The notes beneath the pieces were generated by a model. It saw only the letters and a program-made list of their open reading frames with translations. It was not told where the DNA came from and searched no databases. Both the position numbers and the translations under genes were made by a program. From Acidimicrobiales bacterium (lineage in GTDB: Bacteria > Actinomycetota > Acidimicrobiia > Acidimicrobiales > Aldehydirespiratoraceae): a DNA stretch of 41,485 bases. The stretch covers positions 1 to 41,485 of the forward strand of contig JAJCXW010000098.1 in the NCBI GenBank assembly GCA_029263235.1. Direction: 5' to 3'. Shown here one piece after another: positions 6,698 through 15,048 of this stretch (the stretch's first letter is position 1; every line of letters starts with the position of its first letter).

Positions 6698-7033
6698 ATG
6701 TCGATGACTCGAGCAACTACACCGCAGGCTCGCGACGCTGCCCGTGCCCTTGGTGCCCAGGTGACAGCGGCTCGTCGAGAACGTCGGTGGAGCGCTGTCC
6801 GACTCGCTGAACAAGCAGGGATCAATCTGCGGACCCTCCGCAAGGTCGAGCGTGGGGACGCGACGGTCGCACTTGGCACGGCGTTCGATGTGGCCGTTCT
6901 CGTGGGGGTCCCGCTCTTCACTCCGAGCCCCTCCGAACTCGCAATTCTCGCTGACAATCTTGCGAATCGCGCAGCGCTGCTCGGCGAGCGGGTCGTACCG
7001 ATCTCCGATGAGGGCCTCGATGACGACTTCTGA
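6698..7033 (+). CDS. hipB: HipB-like XRE-family antitoxin and autorepressor
   Basis: A 111-residue protein with an XRE helix-turn-helix at about residues 18-72 (LGAQVTAARRERRWSAVRLA, then AGINLRTLRKVERG). The C-terminal 40 residues include an acidic end (SDEGLDDDF). HipB-type antitoxins dimerise, repress their own promoter and hold HipA inactive. ATG 6698 has GGAGGGAGAG immediately upstream. The gene overlaps hipA by 14 bp. It is the first gene after repeat copy 2. Confidence 0.85.
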   Translation: MSMTRATTPQARDAARALGAQVTAARRERRWSAVRLAEQAGINLRTLRKVERGDATVALGTAFDVAVLVGVPLFTPSPSELAILADNLANRAALLGERVVPISDEGLDDDF

Positions 7034-8285
7034 AGCGCCGGAGCGCGCATACGTCTGGTCATGGCTGCCAGGCGAACGCGAGCCCATCCCGACCGGGGTA
7101 CTCGAAGCGATTCCTGCGCCCGGCGGCGGCCACGTGATCACGTTTGCGTACGGCCAGTCGTATCTGGCAAATGAGAAGGCGATCCCTCTCTACCTTCCGG
7201 AACTGCCGCTGCGCCGCGGGCGAATCGAACCAGCCCCCGACCTCGAAGTGGCCGGTGTCATTCGTGACGGCGGTCCCGATGCGTGGGGTCAACGCGTGAT
7301 CATGAGGCAATTGATGTCCGGCGATGCGAGGGACCGCGACCCCGGAGATGTGCCGACTCTGACCTACCTGCTCCGATCAGGATCGAATCGAACGGGCTCG
7401 CTCGACTTCCAACAATCGCCGAGCGAGTACGTCCCACGTATCCACGATGCACCGCTCGAGGATCTCCTGCGCGCCGCCGACGCGGTCCAGGAGGGTGCGG
7501 AACTCGAAGCGCCCCTGGCAGAAGCTTTGACTGCCGGGTCCTCGGCTGGTGGCGCCCGCCCGAAGGCGACGTTGATCGATGGTTCGCGCAATCTGATTGC
7601 GAAATTCTCATCGCCGACCGACAGCTATCCGGTGATCAAGGCGGAGGCGGCAGCGATGAAGCTTGCCGAACTCGTCGGGCTCAGCGTTGCCAACACCGAA
7701 GTGGTTCAGGTCTCTGGGCGAGATGTCTTGCTGGTCGAGAGATTCGACCGTGGGCCGGACGGGACGCGGCGGGTATTCGTGTCTGCCCTGACGATCCTCG
7801 GGTTTCACGAACTGGCGGGGCGGCACGCGACGTACCACGACCTCGCAGACGTGATCCGCCAGCGCTTCCTCACCCGCACTCAGACGCTCCACGAACTCTT
7901 TGCCCGGATCGTGTTCAACATCCTTGTGGGCAACACGGATGACCATGCACGGAATCACGCGGCGTTCTGGGACGGCGAACGGCTGGAGCTCACACCGGCC
8001 TACGACATCTGTCCTCAGGCAAGGGCAGGTGGAGAACAAGCACAGGCGATGGCGATCGCTCCCGATGGAGGGCGACTGTCGCAGGTGACGACATGCATAG
8101 GCGCGGCGCGTCACTACGACCTGAGCAAGAGCGAAGCGCGTGCGATCATCGACCGACAGCTTGCTGTGATCACAGAGCACTGGGATGAGGTCGCCGACAC
8201 CGTTGGTCTGACGCTCGCTGAGCGACGGGAACTCTGGGGCAACCAGATCCTCAACCCGTTCTCGACCTACGGCTACGACGAGTAG
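7020..8285 (+). CDS. hipA: HipA-like serine/threonine kinase toxin
   Basis: A 421-residue HipA-family kinase, close to the ~440 residues of E. coli HipA. The N-terminal subdomain (about 10-110) and kinase core are both present: Gly-rich GGARPKA (177-183), ATP-binding Lys195 in LIAKF, RFDR (241-244), catalytic loop NTDDHARN (305-312) and metal-binding AYDI (327-330). Known HipA toxins phosphorylate aminoacyl-tRNA synthetases (GltX in E. coli) and stop translation; the substrate here is unknown. ATG 7020, overlapping hipB, is chosen because the HipA N-terminus begins there. No disruption is visible. Confidence 0.9.
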   Translation: MTTSEAPERAYVWSWLPGEREPIPTGVLEAIPAPGGGHVITFAYGQSYLANEKAIPLYLPELPLRRGRIEPAPDLEVAGVIRDGGPDAWGQRVIMRQLMSGDARDRDPGDVPTLTYLLRSGSNRTGSLDFQQSPSEYVPRIHDAPLEDLLRAADAVQEGAELEAPLAEALTAGSSAGGARPKATLIDGSRNLIAKFSSPTDSYPVIKAEAAAMKLAELVGLSVANTEVVQVSGRDVLLVERFDRGPDGTRRVFVSALTILGFHELAGRHATYHDLADVIRQRFLTRTQTLHELFARIVFNILVGNTDDHARNHAAFWDGERLELTPAYDICPQARAGGEQAQAMAIAPDGGRLSQVTTCIGAARHYDLSKSEARAIIDRQLAVITEHWDEVADTVGLTLAERRELWGNQILNPFSTYGYDE

Positions 8286-8339
8286 CGAGCACTCCTCGAA
8301 CTATCTTGCGAGGGTCTTGCTCGACCTGCCGCTCATCAG

Positions 8340-9662
8340 TTAGTGGTCGAACAGGTGGGCGTTGTGGAAGAAACCGAGAACCCCCACCTTTGCTTCGACG
8401 TCTTCGTGGTGGGGTGGGAAGACCAATGCCGCGGCGAGTGCCCCGATGAGGCACGCTGCGCCGCAGATAGCGAACGCCAGCGGGAAGTTTCCGATGTCGC
8501 CGAGCCAGCCCCCCAGAATCGGGAAGACGATGCCGCCCGCGCCGTAGGCAAGAAACACCCACGGGTAGTTCTGTCCGACGGCGTTGTCGCCGAACTCGTC
8601 GGCCGTCAATGCGGGGAAGAGCGCGAAGTTGCCACCGAAGTTGAAGCCGATCAAGGTGGCCGCCAGGTACAGCAGATACTCGTTGCCGGCCATCGGGATG
8701 AAGGCGAAAAGAAAGACGCCCTGGCTGGCGGTCATGGCAATGATCGAGTTCTTACGGCCCAAGCGATCGCTGGCCGCCCCCCAAACCAGACGGCCGGCGC
8801 CGTTGGCGATGCTGAAGAACAGCGCCATCGCGGTTCCGGCAATTGCGCTGGCCTCGTTCTCGCTCAGACCAGAGTCGGTGAGCGATTCGACCGGATAGAG
8901 CTTCATCAAGCCGATGGCCATGAGCCCGGCGCCGGCGCTGACCGCGAATGTCAGTGAGATCAAGTGGAACTGGGGCGTGCGCTGCATCTCGCGCGGGCTG
9001 AAGTCTTCGCCGCCAGACCCCGCGGCGACCGGAGGCACGAACCCCTCGGGGACCCACCCTTCGGGTGGCATCTTCATCACGACGCTCGACCCGATAACGA
9101 GCAGGGCAAACAAGATGCCGTAGGTGAGGAAGGTTCCGTCGAGTCCGTAGGAATCGATCAGCCCACCCCATGAACCGGCGATCTTGATCCACGCCAACGC
9201 GCCAAATCCGAATCCGGCAACGGCGGCGCCGGCGATCATGCCCTTCCGGTCAGGGAACCACCGCATGCCGACTGCAATCGGGACGACGTAGGCGAGGCCG
9301 ATCCCCGCGCCGCCGATCACGCCCGCGCCGATCAGGACGACAGCGAAGTTGTCCCCGCCGCCGAGGCTGGCGAACGCGTAGCCGGCGCCGAGTGTGGCTC
9401 CCCCCATCGCGGCGAGGCGGCGTGGCCCCCAGGTCTTGAGCCGCCGGCCGGCAACAACCATGACGAGAGCGAACATGCCGAGTCCGATCGAGAAGACGAT
9501 TTGCGTCTCCATCCGGGTCCATCCGGCGTCGCGCAGAGCGGGAGTGAACACTGACCAGGCGTAGATGGCGCCAAGACACAGCTGGATCACGATGGCGCCG
9601 ACGACGGCCGGCCAGCGCCGCATCGCCAGAACCGGGTGGGAAGACAAAGTGTGCGTGGGCAT
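8340..9662 (-). CDS. MFS transporter of the oxalate/formate antiporter (OFA) type
   Basis: A 440-residue inner-membrane carrier with about 12 hydrophobic segments. The first helix carries the OFA signature QLCLGAIYAWSVF, and PDRKGMIAGAAVAGFGFGA after the fourth helix is also typical. OFA carriers exchange or symport small carboxylates (oxalate, formate, lactate, pyruvate); the substrate is not predictable here. ATG 9662 is used; an in-frame start at 9704 would add 14 polar residues. It is convergent with hipA and divergent from the phosphoesterase gene at 9760. Confidence 0.85.
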   Translation of the reverse strand: MPTHTLSSHPVLAMRRWPAVVGAIVIQLCLGAIYAWSVFTPALRDAGWTRMETQIVFSIGLGMFALVMVVAGRRLKTWGPRRLAAMGGATLGAGYAFASLGGGDNFAVVLIGAGVIGGAGIGLAYVVPIAVGMRWFPDRKGMIAGAAVAGFGFGALAWIKIAGSWGGLIDSYGLDGTFLTYGILFALLVIGSSVVMKMPPEGWVPEGFVPPVAAGSGGEDFSPREMQRTPQFHLISLTFAVSAGAGLMAIGLMKLYPVESLTDSGLSENEASAIAGTAMALFFSIANGAGRLVWGAASDRLGRKNSIIAMTASQGVFLFAFIPMAGNEYLLYLAATLIGFNFGGNFALFPALTADEFGDNAVGQNYPWVFLAYGAGGIVFPILGGWLGDIGNFPLAFAICGAACLIGALAAALVFPPHHEDVEAKVGVLGFFHNAHLFDH

Positions 9663-9759
9663 CAGTGGCTGACCATATATGAATCCTCGCTCGCCCCGTG
9701 GCAAAGGCGAAGGTCACGTGGCCGCAAACGTCGCAGCCGGTTCTGATACGAATGGGGTC

Positions 9760-11439
9760 ATGTCGAAACTGACCGTCGCCCTGGTGAGCGACACCCATAT
9801 TCGTCCCGACCACGACGACGGTCAGCTCGCCTACGCCTCGGACCCATCCCACAATGACCGCAACCGAACCGCTGCTGGCGTCATACGTGCCATGAGACCG
9901 GATCTCGTCGCGCATCTTGGCGATGTCGTTCACCCGATACCCACACTGGCGACCCACGCCGACGCCCTTCGGGTGGCCTCGGAGATCTACGCCGACCTCG
10001 GCGCTCCCATGGTCGTCGTTCCCGGCAACCACGATGTGGGTGACAAGACGGGGAGCGGCTACGCCCCGGAACATGTTGAGCAGGGGCGAGATGCCTTCGC
10101 TCATACCTGGGGCTCTCCATTTCGGAGCCTCGATCTGGCCGGGGTGCATCTCGTCGTCGTCGACGGGGGGCTGCTCGGGGCCGACATCGAAGAGGGAGCC
10201 CGTCAGTGGGATTGGCTGGAAGCCGACCTTCGCTCGAACCACGACCGGTGTTTCGTCTTCATGCACTATCCCCCCTTTCTCACCGACCCCGACGAAGACG
10301 ATCACTACGACAATCTCGAGGCGGGTGTCAGGGCCCGTCTGCTCTCCCTGTTGGTCGACAGCGGTGTCGAGGCCGTGTTCAGCGGCCACGTCCATCGCTT
10401 CTTCCTGAACCGATTCGAGGGAGTCGACCTCGTGTCCGTTCCATCGGTGGCATTCACCCGACCCGAATACAGTGCCCTGCGGTTGACACCACCGGTCGAC
10501 GCCGAAAACGGCCGGGACGACGTCGAGCATCTGGGTGTGTCGAAGCTGACCGTGCTGGAGACGGGCTACACGCTTGAGGTCGTTCACCCGTTCGGTCTGG
10601 CACCGGGTCCACCGGGCCCGTCCAAGCGGCTGGGGGTGTGGCTTCGTCACCGTCTGGGTCGCCGCTCGGAGTTGCCCTACGGCGACCTCGACGCCCTCGA
10701 CCGCAAGGTTGCCCGCGACGAGGCCGCCCTGCTGCAGGTCCTCGATCTAGGGCTGTCGCGGGTCCGGGTTCCGTTGTCGGATCTGAGGGACGACGACGTC
10801 CGCATCCGGCTCGAGTGGCTGAGCCGCCACGGCGTCGAAGCCCGTTTCTTCTCCGGTGGTCCACCAACCCCGGCTCAGCGCGAACTCCACGAACGTCACG
10901 GCGGCGACGCCCTGTGGGAGGTGGTCGTCGGTGATTCCCAGATGGGTGAGCTGGCGGAATTGTTGACCCACTGGGACGGACCGCGGCTGATCGTGGGTCG
11001 TCTGGGCAAGATCGATAAGGACACGGGTGCGTACTTTTCCCACTTCCCCCGGGAAGGTTTCCACCCGTCGCATCCGGCCATCGAGCCGCTGACACGTGCC
11101 GGAGTCCACGGAATCGCATTCCGGATCGCGGCTGAGGGGCCGGTCGACGAACAGATCGACGAGGCTCTGGCGAGGGCCGGCCGGCTGGGGGTGGAGGCCA
11201 CCTGCCATGTCGAACTGCCGTTCCGAACCGAGGCGCTCGCCCAGACCGACGACACGCTGGTTGAAGCGACGGTTCTCGCCGCGGCCCGTGCCGCACAGAT
11301 CCATCCAGAAGCGCGGGTGTTCATCGACATGCTCGTCGACAAGGATCGCGGGTACTGGTGCCGCCACGGCCTGGTCGACGCCGCCGACCGCCCTCGCGCC
11401 GCATACCGGGCGCTGAAATCCATGCACTCGATGCCCTAG
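9760..11439 (+). CDS. Calcineurin-like metallophosphoesterase with a long C-terminal domain
   Basis: A 559-residue protein. The N-terminal ~260 residues are a metallophosphoesterase with all metal motifs: Asp11-x-His13 (VSDTHI), GDVVH (Asp55), GNHD (Asn90, His91), His169 (MHYPPF) and GHVH (His210, His212). Such enzymes cleave phosphoesters with two metal ions. The remaining ~300 residues contain alternating strand and helix segments (HGVEARFFSGGP, GPRLIVGRLGKID, VHGIAFRIA, GVEATCHVELPF) that look like a TIM-barrel half, unassigned. There is no signal peptide, so it is cytoplasmic. ATG 9760 is preferred because family homology starts there. The substrate is unknown. Confidence 0.8.
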   Translation: MSKLTVALVSDTHIRPDHDDGQLAYASDPSHNDRNRTAAGVIRAMRPDLVAHLGDVVHPIPTLATHADALRVASEIYADLGAPMVVVPGNHDVGDKTGSGYAPEHVEQGRDAFAHTWGSPFRSLDLAGVHLVVVDGGLLGADIEEGARQWDWLEADLRSNHDRCFVFMHYPPFLTDPDEDDHYDNLEAGVRARLLSLLVDSGVEAVFSGHVHRFFLNRFEGVDLVSVPSVAFTRPEYSALRLTPPVDAENGRDDVEHLGVSKLTVLETGYTLEVVHPFGLAPGPPGPSKRLGVWLRHRLGRRSELPYGDLDALDRKVARDEAALLQVLDLGLSRVRVPLSDLRDDDVRIRLEWLSRHGVEARFFSGGPPTPAQRELHERHGGDALWEVVVGDSQMGELAELLTHWDGPRLIVGRLGKIDKDTGAYFSHFPREGFHPSHPAIEPLTRAGVHGIAFRIAAEGPVDEQIDEALARAGRLGVEATCHVELPFRTEALAQTDDTLVEATVLAAARAAQIHPEARVFIDMLVDKDRGYWCRHGLVDAADRPRAAYRALKSMHSMP

Positions 11440-11490
11440 CGCCGACATCGGGTTTACGCATCGAGTAGCGCTGCTCGGCCCTTCGCCGGG

Positions 11491-12663
11491 TCAGCTACCC
11501 AGGATCAGGTCGGCCGCCATGGCGCCCCAGGCGTCGGATCCCTTTGCGCCGCCGCCGTTGCCGCCCGTCGCGACGACGAGACCCGGTTGTGCTTCGGCGA
11601 TGAGAGGGAATCGATCCGGGGTGTAGGTCACGATGCAGGGCCTGGTCCGGAACGACGTGAACACGACGTCCGGCCATAGCGCTTGGAGTGACGGCTGGAG
11701 GAGTTCCAGATAGGAGTCGTCGGTGGCGGTCCGAAACCAGCGCTGCGCGGTGGCGAGATCGGCCGGGTTCGTGTCGAGGCAGGTGTTGGCACCCATCTTG
11801 ACGTAGCTCCGTCCGTCGGGATACCGCACTGGTGGCGTCATGTAGATCGCGTCGAGCACGTCACCGTCGTTGAGGTACTTGACTGTCGGGTAGCGGGCGA
11901 GCTCATCGGTGTCGGCGGGGGTGACCTCACCGAGCACGACCACCTCGGTCTTGAGCTCAAGGTCGACCGGTGTCTCGATCAGGCCGTTGAAGTTGGTGAA
12001 GGCGCCTGCCGCCAGCACGACCTTCGAGCTCCGCACGTGACGGCCCGCGGCGGTGACGATCTCGAACCCAGCGCCAGCGCCGAGCCGGTGGACACCGGTG
12101 ACGGTGTCGGTGAGGAGGGTGCCCCCGTTGCGGCGGGTGAGTGTCTCCTGGGCGGCGATCAGACGTTTCGGACGGATGTAGCCGGCGGGTGACGGTTCGA
12201 AGGCGACCCCGTGCGTCGCGGGGAAGTCCAGACGGGGCCAGCGGCCGGCCCAGGTCCGGTCACCAGAGCCGAAGTACTCGTGGATGATGCCCCGCTCGCG
12301 AAGATGGGCGATCGGGTCGGGGTTTCGGCCATCGCCGACGGGGCGCGACGCGATGAGGCAGCCCACGTCGTGGTGAAAGTCGACGCCGCTGGCGTCTTCG
12401 AGAGCCTGGTAGTCGCGGAGTGCCCGTGCGGTGACCTGGGCCCACGCCTCGTCTCGGTCCTGAAGGCGAGTCAGGCGGGCTTCGTCGTTGTGGCTCGAGA
12501 ACACGTCGTGCTCGTCGATGGTCGCCGAGCCGTGGTCGGGGTCGAACACGTCGGGGCCGATAGCGATGACATCCACGCCGCCCTGCGAGAGATGGCGGGC
12601 CGCAGCCGACCCGAACATGCCCCGGCCCACGACCACCACCTCGGTGGTGTCACAGTCAGGCAT
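11491..12663 (-). CDS. FAD-dependent oxidoreductase of the DAO (sarcosine oxidase-like) family
   Basis: A 390-residue flavoprotein. The N-terminal dinucleotide-binding motif is VVVVGRGMFGSAAARHLSQG, and the family C-terminal motif with a Gly-rich turn is VATGGNGGGAKGSDAWGAMA. The middle has the substrate-domain features PVDLELKTEVVVLGE. DAO-family enzymes oxidise amino or N-methyl groups of small molecules with O2 or another acceptor. The substrate cannot be read from the sequence. ATG 12663 is used; a GTG three codons upstream is possible. It stands alone, convergent with the phosphoesterase gene. Confidence 0.82.
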   Translation of the reverse strand: MPDCDTTEVVVVGRGMFGSAAARHLSQGGVDVIAIGPDVFDPDHGSATIDEHDVFSSHNDEARLTRLQDRDEAWAQVTARALRDYQALEDASGVDFHHDVGCLIASRPVGDGRNPDPIAHLRERGIIHEYFGSGDRTWAGRWPRLDFPATHGVAFEPSPAGYIRPKRLIAAQETLTRRNGGTLLTDTVTGVHRLGAGAGFEIVTAAGRHVRSSKVVLAAGAFTNFNGLIETPVDLELKTEVVVLGEVTPADTDELARYPTVKYLNDGDVLDAIYMTPPVRYPDGRSYVKMGANTCLDTNPADLATAQRWFRTATDDSYLELLQPSLQALWPDVVFTSFRTRPCIVTYTPDRFPLIAEAQPGLVVATGGNGGGAKGSDAWGAMAADLILGS

Positions 12664-12840
12664 TGGCGTCACCGCGCCGAGGCTAGTTGAGCAGCCAGGG
12701 CACGACCGAAGGTGCGTAGGTGGTCCAGCTCACCGCTGGCTGGGGCAATCGCCAACCGCGGGTGGGTGTGCGGCGAACTGTGAGAGGCTCGCGTTGTGGG
12801 TGATCCTCGGCCTGAATGTCGCTGGTCAGCGGTGGTGGAC

Positions 12841-13749
12841 ATGGTTCGACCTCGCCGCGGGTGGCGCATCGCGCGGATCGTCGTGGCGTTGGCCGTTATT
12901 GCGGTGGGCTGCGCGGACGACCAGCCCGGCCCGTTGAGTGCCCCGACGACGAGCGGCTCTGTCTCCGCGACCATCGTCGCGGCCTCAGCCGGCCCCGTCT
13001 CGCTCGACTCTTCGGATCCGAGGCCGCTGGTGACCACGTCGAACTGGCCTTACGGCGAGGCGGAATGGTGGCAGCCGAAGGATCTTCACGACGTCTACGT
13101 CTACCCCGACGGCACAGTGCTACGGATCCGGCTCGGCGACGATCCGGATGCTCCCAGTCGTGTCCTGCTCGGCGAGAAGTTCAGCGTTGACGAAGAAGCG
13201 ATTCTGGGCTTCCTGGCGCTCGTTTCGGAGGTTGAACTGACCGGCGGCGCCATGTTGCCGTTCATCTCGTTGCCTGACGGTGTGCAGGTACAAGACGGCG
13301 GCCGAACCGTGTTCACGGCTCGCGACGGCGACGAGGTCACAGCGCGCGTTGTTGATCAACTCGGCGCCGTGAGCGATGCAGACACAACTCCGCTCAGGGC
13401 ACCGTTTCAGCGACTCAGCCTCGAGTTGCGCGGTCTTGAGGCCGATGGTGAAGCCGAGATCGTCGAGTTCGATCAGTGGGTGGTCGTGTCGGTTCCCGCT
13501 CCCAAGGGTGCGGTGGACGATCCGGCTGACGTCTGGACCGGAGATCCGTTGGACGGGCTGGACTGGACCGCAATAGGTGACGACTCACGTTGTGCCATCG
13601 TCCAACGATCCAGCTGGCCGATCGGACAGGCCGAGCAGAGAGACTTCCAGCTCGTCATAGACCAACGCGTCATAACCAGGCGTCCGCTGCTTCCCCACGA
13701 GGATTCGTGCGTCGACGTCGCCGATTGGCGGAGAGCTTTGGAACTCTGA
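12841..13749 (+). CDS. Predicted lipoprotein of unknown function
   Basis: A 302-residue protein with a lipoprotein signal: basic n-region (MVRPRRGWRIAR), hydrophobic core (IVVALAVIA) and lipobox AVGC with Cys24, after which a Ser/Thr/Ala linker leads into the mature domain. I recognise no family in the mature part; it holds strand-rich segments (DVYVYPDGTVLRIRLGDD) and a Trp-rich patch (WPYGEAEWWQPKDL). ATG 12841 is selected because it places the signal peptide at the N-terminus; a GTG at 12796 is in frame. Probably anchored to the outer face of the cytoplasmic membrane. Confidence 0.7.
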   Translation: MVRPRRGWRIARIVVALAVIAVGCADDQPGPLSAPTTSGSVSATIVAASAGPVSLDSSDPRPLVTTSNWPYGEAEWWQPKDLHDVYVYPDGTVLRIRLGDDPDAPSRVLLGEKFSVDEEAILGFLALVSEVELTGGAMLPFISLPDGVQVQDGGRTVFTARDGDEVTARVVDQLGAVSDADTTPLRAPFQRLSLELRGLEADGEAEIVEFDQWVVVSVPAPKGAVDDPADVWTGDPLDGLDWTAIGDDSRCAIVQRSSWPIGQAEQRDFQLVIDQRVITRRPLLPHEDSCVDVADWRRALEL

Positions 13750-13810
13750 ATCCTTTTCGGGCTGGTCTCGTCCGCCTTGTCCTGGGTGTATTTATCGGTC
13801 CCAGCGCCGT

Positions 13811-14443
13811 CTATTGAGACTGGGCGGGCAGCCAGCCGGGTGGCGCGGTGAGCGTGACCCCATCCGACGCGGAGACGGTTGGTGGTAGGCGGCTGGCACG
13901 GATCTTCCGATCGGAGATTGTGAAAGCAGCGTCGGCGACCCGACGGAGTTCACTCGAGTGCCGCTTGGGCGGGAATGCGACCAGCAATCGTTTCTCGGGG
14001 AATCGTGCTCGCACTGCCTCGATCGGCGGGACGAGATCGCTGTCGCCGGAGATTACGACAGCCACGTCGAAGCGGTCGTCGAAAGCATCATCGAGCAACC
14101 GCACAGCGATGTTTACGTCAGTCTTCTTTTCTTCGTTCTTCTGCCAAGTGCTCCCACAATTCCGGCACTTGACCTGCTTCGACAAGAAATGTCCGAAATC
14201 GATCTCGATCGCGCCCCGAGCTTGGAGTGCGTCGATGAATGCGCCCTGCCTGCGGGCCTTCTCGGGCCTCCCTTTCACTCGAGTAGTGAAGTACCTGGTC
14301 AGGATCAGGTTCTGGTCAGACTTCAGGAGCGACGTGCCGAGATGTGAGAGGTCGAGCCAGCGGGACGACCGGAGCCCCGCATCGAGCAGACCGTGGTACA
14401 GGTTGTAGCCATCGATGTAGGTGATTACTCGCTCTTGACTCAT
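13811..14443 (-). CDS. NYN-domain (LabA/DUF88-like) predicted ribonuclease
   Basis: A 210-residue NYN-domain protein, a PIN-like nuclease fold. Conserved acids are visible in ITYIDGYNLYHG (Asp11), KKTDVNIAVRLLDDA and VVISGDSDLVPPIEA. A CRNCGSTW segment supplies one CxxC pair, as in other members with a zinc-ribbon-like insertion. Proteins of this family are thought to cut RNA; some are linked to defence or toxin functions. It is the last gene before repeat copy 3. ATG 14443 is used; GTG 14473 would add ten residues. Confidence 0.82.
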   Translation of the reverse strand: MSQERVITYIDGYNLYHGLLDAGLRSSRWLDLSHLGTSLLKSDQNLILTRYFTTRVKGRPEKARRQGAFIDALQARGAIEIDFGHFLSKQVKCRNCGSTWQKNEEKKTDVNIAVRLLDDAFDDRFDVAVVISGDSDLVPPIEAVRARFPEKRLLVAFPPKRHSSELRRVADAAFTISDRKIRASRLPPTVSASDGVTLTAPPGWLPAQSQ

Positions 14444-14460
14444 TCTCGGATCGAAGGTAC

Positions 14461-14489
14461 TTGACTCGTCCACAACCCGTGCCGATACT
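14461..14489 (+). promoter_or_regulatory. Candidate promoter for a short transcript
   Basis: TTGACT (14461-14466) and GATACT (14484-14489) are 17 bp apart and read rightwards. Only a short, hairpin-rich stretch separates them from a strong terminator. Confidence 0.45.
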
Positions 14490-14495
14490 ATGGAG

Positions 14496-14564
14496 GTACC
14501 CCGCCGGGGTGAGTAACCCCGGCTCGACGGCCCCAGCCATTCGGCTGGGGCTGTTTCTCTTTTT
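14496..14564 (+). ncRNA. Possible small structured RNA of about 70 nt
   Basis: A good sigma-70-like promoter is followed by a stretch able to fold as CCCC/GGGG stems (TACCCCGCCGGGG and AACCCCGG, 14497-14523) and then by a Rho-independent terminator. No convincing reading frame lies between. It sits between the divergent NYN gene and repeat copy 3. It might instead be an attenuated leader or an old element terminator. It matches no RNA family I recognise. Confidence 0.3.
14530..14564 (+). terminator. Rho-independent terminator
   Basis: GCCCCAGCC (14530-14538) pairs perfectly with GGCTGGGGC (14543-14551) around an ATTC loop, followed by a T-rich tract (TGTTTCTCTTTTT). It is the clearest intrinsic terminator in the window and terminates rightward transcription. 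Confidence 0.85.
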
Positions 14565-14594
14565 GAGCGGTCTCAGTAGACGTTTGCTGGGTTT

Positions 14595-14754
14595 CATCCC
14601 TACTTTCATCCCTAGCTTTCCAAGAAACTGGGGATACCCAGCAGTAACCAGCGGACGGCGTCGGTTGACGTTTCCCTAAGTCAGAGGGCACAAACGTCCG
14701 GAAAGGCCACTAGGGGACAAGTCCAACTCAGACCCACCACATCTTCGAAGGCAC
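14595..14754 (+). repeat. Junction repeat copy 3 (arm and core, without dehydrogenase tail)
   Basis: The arm has CATCCCTACTTTC, a stem pairing ATCCC with GGGAT, GTAACCAGCGGA, AAGTCAGAGGGCA and GGGGACAAGTCCAACTCAGA, matching copy 1 segment by segment. The core CATCTTCGAAGGCAC ends at 14754. Immediately to the right the sequence leaves copies 1 and 2 and shows no acyl-CoA dehydrogenase tail. The abrupt loss of similarity exactly at the end of the core marks the probable crossover point and suggests integration at a different target or a rearranged junction. Confidence 0.7.
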
Positions 14755-15048
14755 GGCCTCGACATGCTGGGGCGCTGCAATCTCGATCGCGGTCAACCCG
14801 GTGTCGGCGAGCACCGCGAACGTGCCTCGGCCATGATCGGCGGCGATGTGTGAGGCTTCCGGCATGAGATTGCTTTGTGACCTGCGGGTCGACACGTACC
14901 GGAGTCAGCAGTGGCGGCATCGGCGGCGGGAGGGCAACCCGGCGGCGTCGCTCACAGTTGCCGGTGTCGGGACTCGGTCGCGACGAACGCGTTCAACTAC
15001 ACACGGCGTAGTCGCCCAGTAGAACGCGTGGCTGGCAGCAGCGACCCG
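14755..15048. other. Intergenic stretch with no gene recognised
   Basis: This follows the core of repeat copy 3. On the minus strand an ATG at 14866 opens a 45-codon frame (MPEASHIAADHGRGTFAVLA at its start) that ends at a TGA just inside repeat copy 3, at 14729-14731. It could be a broken gene end but matches nothing I know. The remainder, up to the PEBP-like gene's stop at 15049, shows no coding or structural signal. Confidence 0.4.

Noticed and set aside
8286-8339. Weak hairpin between hipA and the OFA transporter gene (GAGCA/TGCTC)
   Set aside because: The stem is short, the loop long and no T-tract follows, so I do not call it a terminator.
9250-10650. A 466-codon minus-strand frame across the MFS and phosphoesterase genes
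   Set aside because: It crosses the divergent promoter region and two genes with solid family motifs, so it cannot be real alongside them.
14461-14679. A small plus-strand frame over the terminator region
   Set aside because: It runs through a strong Rho-independent terminator and the repeat arm and has no family similarity.
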